From positions 1 to 26,250 of the forward strand of contig JAZLCO010000092.1 of assembly GCA_045614225.1 (NCBI GenBank): 26,250 nt of DNA, read 5' to 3'. The translations under genes and the position numbers were made by a program. Every line of letters starts with the position of its first letter. Positions within the stretch are counted from its first letter, which is position 1. The notes below the pieces were generated by a model. It had not been told where the DNA came from, made no database searches, and saw only the letters and a program-made list of their open reading frames with translations. This DNA is from UBA9715 sp045614225 (GTDB lineage: Bacteria > Actinomycetota > Coriobacteriia > Coriobacteriales > Eggerthellaceae). Below, in pieces: positions 15,020 to 22,161 of this stretch.

Positions 15020-15280
15020 GTGGCTGAACAAGCCGATAAAGTTTCGCATGCCTCGCTCAACGGTATTTACGTCAAGGCGCAGGAGCTCGACCGAGGGCAC
15101 AACGATGTCGAAGCGCCCGCATTTGCACCGCCAGGTGCCGTAGGTGGCGATAATCAATCTCATGCAAGTGATGCCAACACGCATGCATCAACCCATGCGA
15201 GCGATACAGCTGCGCATGCATCAGATGCAGAAACCCATGCTTCGAATCTTGATGTTCAAACGCATGCATCGGAGTGCTGA
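15020..15280 (+). CDS. Small His-Ala-Ser repeat protein
   Basis: An 86-residue frame from GTG 15020 to TGA 15278-15280, located between the tail-anchored protein and apbE with gaps of four and two bases, so translational coupling is likely. The start is uncertain: AGGGGA abuts the GTG, while a GGGGG lies a little further upstream. The tripeptide HAS occurs seven times, six of them in the last 45 residues as (S/T/A)HAS separated by short acidic spacers (for example SDTA, SDAE). The protein ends in Glu-Cys. No signal peptide or membrane segment is seen. Regular histidines suggest metal binding or a linker-like disordered chain; neither is shown. I know of no named family. Confidence 0.6.
   Translation: MAEQADKVSHASLNGIYVKAQELDRGHNDVEAPAFAPPGAVGGDNQSHASDANTHASTHASDTAAHASDAETHASNLDVQTHASEC
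15158..15271 (+). repeat. Degenerate short repeat encoding (S/T/A)HAS units
   Basis: CATGCA(T/A)-like units recur at irregular spacing within the coding sequence (six copies), with three exact ATGCATC occurrences. The conserved unit is a peptide (His-Ala-Ser), and codons vary between copies (TCA, TCG, AGC, AGT, TCT), which suggests selection on the protein rather than recent DNA duplication only. Confidence 0.6.
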
Positions 15281-15282
15281 TC

Positions 15283-16215
15283 ATGGCGGACTATTCCCTG
15301 GATTTTCAAATTCGCTACGATTCCAAACGAGAGTCGTGCAGCATTTTCTTCAGGTGCTTTGACACACCCAATTCAGTGACAGTGTTCGGTCTGCCCGAAC
15401 CAGATGTCGTCGAGCCGCTGTTGTTGCGCGTTCGCAACGCATGCTTGAGTTTCCATCGTCTTTGGTCGTTTTCGTCTGCCGAGAGCGATATAGCCCGCAT
15501 CAATGGGCAAGTTGACAGGGTTGAAGTCGACCAGTCCACTGCCGATCTCCTTCGCGGGATGATTGCCTTCAACCAGCAAGAGCCCTTGTTCGACTTCACG
15601 ATTGGGCCGGTGAGTTTGGCGTGGAAACATGCGCAACGCGTGCCGACTGACGAGGAGCTTGCAGATGCTCTGGCTCATGTCGGCGTCTCGAAAGTAACTG
15701 TTGACGGTACAACCGTCGCGAAAGCCGACCCGCATCTGCGTGTCGATGTGGGAGGCGCTGCAAAAGGTTTCGTTGCCGACTATCTGGTCGCAATGCTTCA
15801 TGACGCTGGCGTGAAATCGGCTGATATCGATTTGGGTGGTAATTTGTTCCTTATGGGCGATCATCCCGAGGGGCGTCCATGGCGTCTTTCGGTCAGAATC
15901 CCCGAGGGTGTACCTGCCGAGCGCGTCATGGTGAACGTTTCCAACAAGTCTGCCGTGACAAGTGGCAGCTACGAGCGTTTCGTCGATATTGATGGGAAGC
16001 GCTATCAGCACATCATCGACCCGCGGACGGGCTGGCCTTCCGAAAGCGACATCGTTTCGGCCACGGTTATTGCTGACAGCTCGCTTCAAGCTGACATGCT
16101 TGCCACGACTACATGCCTTGCGGGTTCAGAAGGCTTTTTCGAGCTTGCCTTGCGCCATCCCGACTGCGATTTCATCGCCATACTTGCTGATGGTACTGTC
16201 CTGAGAAGCGCTTAA
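15283..16215 (+). CDS. apbE: FAD:protein FMN transferase (ApbE family), cytoplasmic form
   Basis: A 310-residue protein from ATG 15283, two bases after the preceding stop, with GGAG eight bases upstream. The ApbE core is complete: DVGGAAKGFVADY, SADIDLGGNLF, TSGSYERF, HIIDPRTGWP, and SATVIADSSLQADMLATT near the C-terminus. ApbE enzymes use FAD and Mg2+ to attach FMN through a phosphoester to Ser/Thr in Dxx(S/T)GA(S/T) motifs of redox proteins. Unlike many ApbE proteins it has no signal peptide or lipobox, so it should act on cytoplasmic targets. No full FMN-bind or NqrB/C-type protein is visible in this window; the only motif match I found is in the 59-residue protein at 9297. Confidence 0.9.
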   Translation: MADYSLDFQIRYDSKRESCSIFFRCFDTPNSVTVFGLPEPDVVEPLLLRVRNACLSFHRLWSFSSAESDIARINGQVDRVEVDQSTADLLRGMIAFNQQEPLFDFTIGPVSLAWKHAQRVPTDEELADALAHVGVSKVTVDGTTVAKADPHLRVDVGGAAKGFVADYLVAMLHDAGVKSADIDLGGNLFLMGDHPEGRPWRLSVRIPEGVPAERVMVNVSNKSAVTSGSYERFVDIDGKRYQHIIDPRTGWPSESDIVSATVIADSSLQADMLATTTCLAGSEGFFELALRHPDCDFIAILADGTVLRSA

Positions 16216-16233
16216 CGAGTAGCGCGTGTCGGT

Positions 16234-16242
16234 TGCTATAAT
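16234..16242 (+). promoter_or_regulatory. Extended -10 promoter placed for a leaderless transcript
   Basis: TGCTATAAT (16234-16242) is a consensus extended -10. The start codon ATG begins at 16249, seven bases after the -10, which is where transcription would normally start. No ribosome-binding site lies between, so the phosphatase mRNA is likely leaderless. No good -35 is seen. Confidence 0.6.
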
Positions 16243-16248
16243 CACTTC

Positions 16249-16896
16249 ATGGCTCTGTTCAAAGGCATACTATTCGACAACGACGGCACGCTCGTCGACA
16301 CGCATGACTTGATCCTATCGAGCATGCGCCATTGCACGCGCACCGTGCTCGGCTGCGAGATGCCCGAAGAAGTGCTCATGCACAAAGTCGGGCAGCCACT
16401 TGCCGTGCAGATGCGCGATTTCACTGATGACGAAGCGCTTCAAATCGAGCTCCTGCGGGTATACCGCGAGCACAACCACGCGATTCATGACAGTGTCGTT
16501 GCTGCATTTCCCGGCGCTCAAGAGGCGCTTGCCCGCTTGAGTGGGGCAGGGGTGCGCATGGGTGTCGTCACCTCGAAGATGCATGCGCTTGCGTGGCGTG
16601 GACTCGAGATCACCGGCCTAGCGCCTTATCTCGACTGTTGCATCGGTGCTGACGATTGCGTGCATTACAAGCCCGAACCGGAACCGGTCGTGCGCGGCTG
16701 CGAGGCGCTCGGTCTCGACCCGACCGAATGTCTCTACGTGGGCGACAGCCCCTACGATATTCATGCGGGCAATGCCGCTGGATGCAAGACGGCGGCCGTA
16801 ACGTGGGGCGTGTTCTCGCTCGATGAGATGCGTGCAGAGAATCCCACGTACGAATTCGAGTCGTTCGAGCAGTTTGCCGATGCGTTTTCCCGTTAG
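16249..16896 (+). CDS. HAD-superfamily phosphatase (phosphoglycolate phosphatase/PpaX-like)
   Basis: A 215-residue protein with HAD motif I FDNDGTLVDT (Asp10 and Asp12), motif II VVTSK (Ser/Thr near 108), motif III lysine in YKPEPEP, and motif IV GDSPYDI. The cap inserted after motif I is helical (C1 type), as in Gph, PpaX and beta-phosphoglucomutase relatives. It should hydrolyse a small phosphate ester in the cytoplasm. The exact substrate cannot be read from sequence. The start codon is directly downstream of a promoter with no ribosome-binding site, consistent with a separate, leaderless transcript. Confidence 0.85.
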   Translation: MALFKGILFDNDGTLVDTHDLILSSMRHCTRTVLGCEMPEEVLMHKVGQPLAVQMRDFTDDEALQIELLRVYREHNHAIHDSVVAAFPGAQEALARLSGAGVRMGVVTSKMHALAWRGLEITGLAPYLDCCIGADDCVHYKPEPEPVVRGCEALGLDPTECLYVGDSPYDIHAGNAAGCKTAAVTWGVFSLDEMRAENPTYEFESFEQFADAFSR

Positions 16897-16960
16897 CGGA
16901 ATGCATTCGACCGATGCCCCGCCACCACCGAAAAGACGCAGGAAACGCCATTCTTTTCAC

Positions 16961-16989
16961 TTGTTTTTGACAACGCTTTGCCTGATAAT
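16961..16989 (+). promoter_or_regulatory. Possible promoter for the coiled-coil gene
   Basis: TTGTTT (16961-16966) and GATAAT (16984-16989) are spaced 17 bases apart, about 50 bases before ATG 17040. A perfect TTGACA at 16967-16972 is nearby, but nothing resembling a -10 lies at the right distance from it. Confidence 0.4.
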
Positions 16990-17039
16990 CAGCGTGGACT
17001 AACTTGTTTATCCATACCACGAAGAAGAAATGCAGCCTT

Positions 17040-17933
17040 ATGGATGAGAACCTCAAGAAGCTCAACAGAGTTCAATTGCTTCAGCTCATGGTGCAACTGT
17101 CTGAGGACCGTGATGCGCTCTACGCAGAGAACACCGAACTGCGGAAGCGTATGGCCGAGCGCCCACCCGCAGCCGCTTCCATGAAAGTCGGCTCAATTGC
17201 CGAAGCAGCATTGCAAGCGAACGGCTATTTCGAGTCGGCTCAAAACGCAGCAGATGAGTATCTGCGGGAAATCAAGCGCATGCGCGATCAGGTTGCAGCG
17301 CGCACGGCCTCTGCTGGATCGGTCGCTGGGAAGCCTAAGGCTCGAGTAGATGCCCAATCGCTGCCGACGCCGCAAGTCCAGCCCGTTCAACAGGCGCAGC
17401 CTGCATCTCAAGCACAGCCTGTCCAGCAAGCGCCGCTGCAAGCCCAGCAGGCTCAATCGTTCGAAAAGCAGGTTCCTGTGGTACAGCAGCCTGCCGCGTC
17501 AGATCAGCAGCACATCGACAAGGTCAAAGCCGACGCGGTTCAGGAAGCAAAAGCGATGTCCGATCGCATTCTTGCACGCGCGAACGCCCAGTCCAAGGCG
17601 ATCATCGATGATGCTCAGGCGCGTGCAGATGCAATAATCGCCGATGCCAATCGCAAATCGCACACCATCGTCTCGCGGGCGAACCGCCAGGCCGAGGCGG
17701 TGCTGGGAGCCGCTAAGCAAAAGGCAGCGTCAAAGTTGCCCGAGCATCAAGATGCTGCAGAGCAAAAGGATCCGGCACCTCTCGACGAGGCTGCAAAAGA
17801 GACCACTTCGGGGCTGTCTGCGCAGCAGCAGGTTTCCGCGCGTCAAGATGAAACCGCCAAGTCTCCTTCGACTACAGCTGAGATCGCGACGCGTGCGCGT
17901 CACGTGCGCAACCCCAACCGCGAGAGGCTTTAG
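17040..17933 (+). CDS. Coiled-coil protein with Gln/Pro-rich linker (DivIVA-like organisation)
   Basis: A 297-residue protein from ATG 17040; in-frame TTG 17004 is an alternative, and neither has a strong ribosome-binding site. Residues 1-40 form a leucine-rich helix (LKKLNRVQLLQLMVQLSED). A Gln/Pro/Ala-rich linker spans roughly 105-165. Residues about 165-240 are a heptad-type coiled coil rich in Ala, Lys and Asp (AKAMSDRILARANAQ and onward). The C-terminus is polar and probably disordered, ending in basic residues. The layout recalls DivIVA/GpsB-type or scaffold proteins of actinobacterial cell division, but I see no clear DivIVA N-terminal signature, so this is only likeness. The following signal-peptidase-like gene starts two bases after the stop codon. 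Confidence 0.7.
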   Translation: MDENLKKLNRVQLLQLMVQLSEDRDALYAENTELRKRMAERPPAAASMKVGSIAEAALQANGYFESAQNAADEYLREIKRMRDQVAARTASAGSVAGKPKARVDAQSLPTPQVQPVQQAQPASQAQPVQQAPLQAQQAQSFEKQVPVVQQPAASDQQHIDKVKADAVQEAKAMSDRILARANAQSKAIIDDAQARADAIIADANRKSHTIVSRANRQAEAVLGAAKQKAASKLPEHQDAAEQKDPAPLDEAAKETTSGLSAQQQVSARQDETAKSPSTTAEIATRARHVRNPNRERL

Positions 17934-17935
17934 TA

Positions 17936-18628
17936 ATGGCTGATTCGCAAGCGACGTCCACGATCGAGCTTCAGACGCCCCCAAATTGGGCGGGGTCCCT
18001 GGCGGGGGCTCCTGCAGGCACGCGCGAGCAAATTGCCGACGCAGCGAATGCAGCTCGCCGTCATGTCGAAGAGGGCTTCACGACTGCCGATTTGCGCAAC
18101 GAGCTGAAACGTTCGAAACGCAGCCGTGCATGGAAGCGCTTCGGTATCGTGCTCGGTGTCCTAGTTGCGCTTATAGCCGCTGCCGCGATTGCTGTTGTGG
18201 TGTTCTGCTCAGTCAACCAAGTCAATTCGGACTCGATGGCGCCGACGCTGAAATACGGTCAGCTCGTTGTGTCGAGCAAGGATACGAGCCTGTCGAGGGG
18301 CGATGCATTTGCGTATCGCGATGGCGATGAGATTGTGTTCGGCCGCGTTGTCGCGGAGCCGGGCAGTTGGGTCAACATCATGAACGACGGCACGTTGTTC
18401 GTAACTGAAGCATCTCTTGGCAACTCGTCTAGCGGCACGAATCAGACGAGCAACAAGGTCAAAATCACCCGCCAAGTGCCTCCTGACAGCTATTACGTTT
18501 TCGGTGACGCCGAAGGCGCGACCATCAGCGGATTGGCAAATGCTGAGGATTTCGTCATGACCGATCAGGTAATCGGCAAAACGCTCTTCAGGGTATGGCC
18601 AATAACCAGTTTCGGGCCGGTCAGCTAA
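17936..18628 (+). CDS. S26-family signal peptidase homologue lacking the general-base lysine
   Basis: A 230-residue protein with a cytoplasmic N-terminus (1-68), one membrane segment (about 70-92) and an outside domain. NSDSMAPTLKYGQLV carries the S26 box with Ser100 as the expected nucleophile. The second box, normally (V/I)KRxxGLPGD with the catalytic Lys, reads VFGRVVAEPGS, so Gly136 stands where Lys is expected; the His of ER-type enzymes is not there either. The later GDAEGATISG corresponds to the GDN..S.DSR box in altered form. It may be inactive, use another base, or have a different role. It is translationally coupled to the coiled-coil gene. Fold assignment is fairly firm; peptidase activity is doubtful. 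Confidence 0.8.
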   Translation: MADSQATSTIELQTPPNWAGSLAGAPAGTREQIADAANAARRHVEEGFTTADLRNELKRSKRSRAWKRFGIVLGVLVALIAAAAIAVVVFCSVNQVNSDSMAPTLKYGQLVVSSKDTSLSRGDAFAYRDGDEIVFGRVVAEPGSWVNIMNDGTLFVTEASLGNSSSGTNQTSNKVKITRQVPPDSYYVFGDAEGATISGLANAEDFVMTDQVIGKTLFRVWPITSFGPVS

Positions 18629-18649
18629 ACGGCGCATATCAATTTCTGG

Positions 18650-18967
18650 CTAACGTTCGTCTTCGCCTTTACGAGGTGACAGCTTTACTAATGCATATTC
18701 GATGGCCTGCTTCGTCAATTTGCGGGGTGGGTTGTTTTCCATACCGGCAAAGAAGAAAGTGATGGGAATATCGTAGCCGTTGGCGATTTTGACGAGGTAA
18801 TCAACCGTAACGTTTGCTTCCCCGTTTTCAACTTTGCACAGATACGATCGATCGATGTCGACCATCTGGGCAAGCTGATCTTGGGTTAAGCCGCTTTGGG
18901 TGCGCAATGCGACAACACGCGCTCCGATAGCGGATCGAATGAGTATGTTTCCTTCACTAGCAGACAC
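18650..18967 (-). CDS. XRE-family helix-turn-helix regulator
   Basis: A 105-residue protein starting at GTG 18967 with a weak ribosome-binding site. Residues 12-68 form a Cro/C1-type HTH: IGARVVALRTQSGLTQDQLAQMV, then IDRSYLCKVENGEANVTVDYLVKIA. The remainder is a short tail with no sensor domain. It is divergent from the B1 molybdoenzyme gene, with 219 bases between them that hold two strong dyads, so it probably controls that operon and itself. It converges with the signal-peptidase-like gene (21 bases between stops). The inducer is unknown. Confidence 0.85.
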   Translation of the reverse strand: MSASEGNILIRSAIGARVVALRTQSGLTQDQLAQMVDIDRSYLCKVENGEANVTVDYLVKIANGYDIPITFFFAGMENNPPRKLTKQAIEYALVKLSPRKGEDER

Positions 18968-19005
18968 GTTTCGAATACTAGAAGGCCGTCGTTCATGTCT
19001 TGTGG

Positions 19006-19035
19006 GATATAAACAACAAGGCCGTTGCTTATATC
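19006..19035. promoter_or_regulatory. 12-bp dyad in the XRE/B1 divergent region
   Basis: GATATAAACAAC (19006-19017) and GTTGCTTATATC (19024-19035) are complementary at 11 of 12 positions with a six-base spacer. It lies about 40 bases upstream of the XRE start and 150 bases before B1. An operator for the XRE protein is the simplest reading; a hairpin is also possible. Confidence 0.5.
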
Positions 19036-19113
19036 AAATGAACAAGGGGATAGGCTTCTCTGCCGCTTTTTTAGACGAAATACCTGCCTGCCGTTCGTTT
19101 CTGTTCTTGCTGC

Positions 19114-19155
19114 TTGACCTACAATTGACACAACGCAACGTTCGTCAAGTTGACG
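19114..19155 (+). promoter_or_regulatory. Cluster of TTGAC half-sites upstream of the B1 operon
   Basis: TTGAC occurs at 19114-19118, 19125-19129 and 19150-19154, and inverted (GTCAA) at 19144-19148. The last two form a perfect dyad CGTCAA-G-TTGACG (19143-19155). The first two are 11 bases apart, about one helical turn. The site ends 31 bases before the B1 start codon, where a promoter or repressor site would lie. Confidence 0.4.
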
Positions 19156-19186
19156 TGCGTGTTCTCAGCGCGAGAAGGGGGATTCC

Positions 19187-21601
19187 ATGTCTGAGGAAAA
19201 ATGGGTATGCACGGCTTGTCCCGGGTGGGGTGACCACGAGTTCTGTGCCATCAAGACCGTCGTGAAAGACGGCAAGATCGTGCGCACAGAAGCCGTGGAC
19301 TACACGGGAGCAGAGGCGGGCGAGGGGCATTGCTGCCAAAAGGGCATTGCCTCTTGGCGTCAGGTTTACGCTGAGGATCGTTTGCTCTATCCGCTCAAGC
19401 GCGCTGGCGAGCGCGGGGAAGGCAAATGGGAGCGCATCAGCTGGGACCAGGCGTTCGAAGAAATCGGCGCCAAACTGCTCGAGTTGCGTGAGAAGTATGG
19501 CCCCGAAACGGTCACGTTCTGGAACATCACCACGTCGCTCCCGCCATCGCAGGGCCTCGACACCTTGCTTGGCAACCGCCTGTGCGGTCTGTGGGGTGGC
19601 ACCGACCCGCTCAACGCCTACGGCTTGGACAATGGCCCGTACTATGCGTCGTACTTCGACCTGGGTGATTTCTACAAATACATGATGATCGACCCCGTCA
19701 AATTCGACGCGACGACTTACCTGATCATCTGGGGTGGCAACCCCGTCGAAAACCAGCAGCGCGTGGCCAAGCACATCGTCGAGGCCAAATCGCGTGGTGC
19801 CAAGATCGTCGACGTAGGTCTGTTGTTCGATGCGTCAGCCGGCTATGCCGATTGGTTTATCCCAGTCAAACCAGGTTCCGATACAGCGTTGGCGCTTTGC
19901 ATGGCGCGCCAGATCGTCGAGCGCGAGGAATACGATCGCGCTTTCATGACGAAGTACACGGTCGCCCCGCTGCTCGTCGACGTCGAGACGGGCAAGTTCG
20001 CCGAAAACGAAGGCTGGTTCTACTACTGGGACGAGGAAGCCGGCGAAATGAAGCCGACTGAAAAGGGCGCTGAAGAATACGAGGGTACGCCCGCGTTCGA
20101 CGGCACCTACAAGCTCGACGGACGCACCTACAAGCCGGCGTTCCAGATGTTGCGCGAACATCTTGCCACGTACACGCCCGAGTACCAGGAGACCATAACG
20201 GGTGTTCCCGCGGCAGACGCTGTCAAGCTCGCTGAGGAGTATTCGGCGCATCGTCCAGCATTCATCGTGGGCGCTTTGGGTATTCGCTATCAGAATCAGG
20301 GCGACGCATACCGTGCTTTCTACCTGCTCGGAATGCTCACGGGCAATCTCGGCCATCCGAATGGCGGCGTGACGAGCGAGATTCAGCCGTGCGGCTGGCC
20401 GCTCGGCTTCAACAACCCTTCCATCATCTACCCGAATGGCAAGGATGCCGACAAGACCGTGTTCGTGAAGAACGGCGACTTCTTCGAGGATGCCAAGGAA
20501 GGGAAGTACAAGGCCTTCATCAAGGTAGCCGGCAACCCCGTGCACAACTGTCCGAATCGCAGCCGGTGGATTGAGGATACGTTCCCCAACATGGAGCTCA
20601 TCATCGACGTGGATGTCTGGATGACCGACACGGGCGAATACTCCGACTACGTGCTGCCCGCCGCGATGCCGTTTGAGCGCGAAGAGCTCATCGCCGCCGC
20701 TCAGTACAACCATGTAGTGCTGCAGCAGCCTGCCGTCGAGCCGCGCGGCGAGTGCAAGGACCCGTCGTTCATCTACGGTGGCATTGCCGAGCGCATCGGG
20801 CTGGGTGAGTACTTCAAGAAGGAAGACGGCGCGCCCATGATGGCTGCAGACTGGATCCGCTTGCGCTTGAACTCGCCGCAGCCGTTCCTGGCCAACATCG
20901 ACCCGCCGCTGACCTACGAGCGTCTGGCTGAGGAGAAGATCATCCGTGCGGCCGTGCCGCCCATTCCGTGGGATCCGTTCTTCGGAATGAAGTTCCCCAC
21001 GCAGACCGGCCACATGGAGTTCTACTCCGAGCGATTGAACAATGTCGGTCTGCCCATGGCCACCTACCACGAGCCCTACGAGGTTCCCACGACCACAAGC
21101 CTCGCCAACGGCACCGCGAAGCACAAATACCAGTTCTTCAGCGGCCGTCAGCGCTTCTTCATGCAGTCGATTTTCACCGACGACCCGGTCATGACCGAGC
21201 TGTCGGGCGGCAAGCCCACCGGACGCATCAATCCGGTCGATGCGCGCGCCGAAGGCATTGTCGACGGTGACAAGTGCGAGGTCTACAACGAGCGTGGTCA
21301 CGTGGTCATCGAGATGCGTCTTGACCAGGCGATACCGCCGGGAACCATCCAAGTGTGGTTCGGCTGGCGCAAGCGCCAGTTCGAGAAGCACGAGGGCGAA
21401 GATTCCGGTATGTACTCCGAGCTGCTCGTGCCGCTGGGCGACAACGACACGCTCGATGAGGCGGCTCAGTACTGGTACCAGTGCACGCAGGAAGACGGCG
21501 CGGTCGGCTACATCCTGGGTGGCGGCACGTATTCTGCGATGGCAGGTGCGTGGGATACCATTTGGGACTGCGCGTGTGACATCCGCAAACTCGAGGCGTA
21601 A
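19187..21601 (+). CDS. Molybdopterin oxidoreductase catalytic subunit, second subfamily (B1 alpha)
   Basis: An 804-residue DMSO-reductase-superfamily protein starting behind GAAGGGGG. Its N-terminal cluster motif differs from A1/A2: CTACPGWGDHEFC with Cys8, Cys11 and Cys20, then Cys49/50 in HCCQKGI. By alignment on DHEFC, the two canonical early cysteines are replaced and an upstream Cys is added. ERISWDQA, GNPVENQQRV, VKPGSD and AGNPVHNCPNR are typical family stretches. The region replacing the A-type CYLPR is LDNGPYYAS, with no cysteine. An insertion with an acidic, aromatic segment (about 265-320) is shared with B2. No Tat signal is visible. It resembles acetylene-hydratase-like and related anaerobic reductases; reduction or hydroxyl transfer on an organic substrate is a guess. 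The beta gene follows after 15 bases. Confidence 0.87.
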   Translation: MSEEKWVCTACPGWGDHEFCAIKTVVKDGKIVRTEAVDYTGAEAGEGHCCQKGIASWRQVYAEDRLLYPLKRAGERGEGKWERISWDQAFEEIGAKLLELREKYGPETVTFWNITTSLPPSQGLDTLLGNRLCGLWGGTDPLNAYGLDNGPYYASYFDLGDFYKYMMIDPVKFDATTYLIIWGGNPVENQQRVAKHIVEAKSRGAKIVDVGLLFDASAGYADWFIPVKPGSDTALALCMARQIVEREEYDRAFMTKYTVAPLLVDVETGKFAENEGWFYYWDEEAGEMKPTEKGAEEYEGTPAFDGTYKLDGRTYKPAFQMLREHLATYTPEYQETITGVPAADAVKLAEEYSAHRPAFIVGALGIRYQNQGDAYRAFYLLGMLTGNLGHPNGGVTSEIQPCGWPLGFNNPSIIYPNGKDADKTVFVKNGDFFEDAKEGKYKAFIKVAGNPVHNCPNRSRWIEDTFPNMELIIDVDVWMTDTGEYSDYVLPAAMPFEREELIAAAQYNHVVLQQPAVEPRGECKDPSFIYGGIAERIGLGEYFKKEDGAPMMAADWIRLRLNSPQPFLANIDPPLTYERLAEEKIIRAAVPPIPWDPFFGMKFPTQTGHMEFYSERLNNVGLPMATYHEPYEVPTTTSLANGTAKHKYQFFSGRQRFFMQSIFTDDPVMTELSGGKPTGRINPVDARAEGIVDGDKCEVYNERGHVVIEMRLDQAIPPGTIQVWFGWRKRQFEKHEGEDSGMYSELLVPLGDNDTLDEAAQYWYQCTQEDGAVGYILGGGTYSAMAGAWDTIWDCACDIRKLEA

Positions 21602-21616
21602 GAGGGGGAAGCGATC

Positions 21617-22111
21617 ATGACCGAGAAAGCAATGAAAGGCCCCATGGCCAAGAGGAATCCCGAGAACAACATCTGGGCGCATTCGCCTGCCAAGACCGAA
21701 ATTCCAGACGACGTGATCTTCGTCGACTTGCTGCGTTGCACCGGTTGCTGGACTTGCTCGCTGTCGTGCATGACCGGCAACGGTCTGCCCGACGGGCGCT
21801 ACTTCGTGAACGTGCGAACACTGGGCAGCGGCGAGGGCATCGACCGTCCGTTAGGCACATGGCCTGACCTGCGCATGTCGTGGATGCCGTACTACACGCA
21901 TCACTGCATCAAGTGTAAGCCGCGCACTGAGGCCGGCGAGCTGCCGTATTGCGTGAAGAACTGCCCGAACAAAGCACTGTACTATGGTGCCGACGCAGCC
22001 GAAAAGATCGAGGCAGCACGACAGCGCGGAGCCCGCATCTACCAGCTGCCCGAATGGGAACACGGCAAGGAAGGTGTCATCTACGCGAGTCCGGACCGCG
22101 AGATTATCTAG
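21617..22111 (+). CDS. Ferredoxin-like iron-sulfur subunit of B1 (beta)
   Basis: A 164-residue protein from ATG 21617 with AGAGGGGGAAG upstream. Eight cysteines (41, 44, 47, 51 and 97, 100, 112, 116) suit exactly two [4Fe-4S] clusters. A 30-residue N-terminal extension precedes the first cluster and is absent from its B2 counterpart; it is polar and has no twin-arginine signal. The motif RTLGSGEGIDRPLGTWP between the clusters is shared with B2 beta and missing from A1/A2 beta, marking a separate subfamily. Electron transfer to B1 alpha is inferred. Confidence 0.87.
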   Translation: MTEKAMKGPMAKRNPENNIWAHSPAKTEIPDDVIFVDLLRCTGCWTCSLSCMTGNGLPDGRYFVNVRTLGSGEGIDRPLGTWPDLRMSWMPYYTHHCIKCKPRTEAGELPYCVKNCPNKALYYGADAAEKIEAARQRGARIYQLPEWEHGKEGVIYASPDREII

Positions 22112-22128
22112 CGGTCCGATGAGTTCTC

Positions 22129-22156
22129 GAAGGAGGTCGCATGCGCGGCCTCCTTC
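22129..22156 (+). terminator. Intrinsic terminator between convergent B1 beta and lysR
   Basis: GAAGGAGGTCGC (22129-22140) pairs with GCGGCCTCCTTC (22145-22156) over 12 bp, including one G-T pair, with loop ATGC, followed by CTTGTT. It lies in the 50 bases between the two convergent stop codons. Confidence 0.72.
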
Positions 22157-22161
22157 CTTGT

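Noticed and set aside
15158..15271. CRISPR array or DNA minisatellite
   Set aside because: Units are too short and irregular, lack spacers of constant size, and keep a reading frame encoding HAS tripeptides.
16967..16972. TTGACA as the -35 of the coiled-coil gene promoter
   Set aside because: No -10-like hexamer lies 16-18 bases downstream; the TTGTTT/GATAAT pair has correct spacing.
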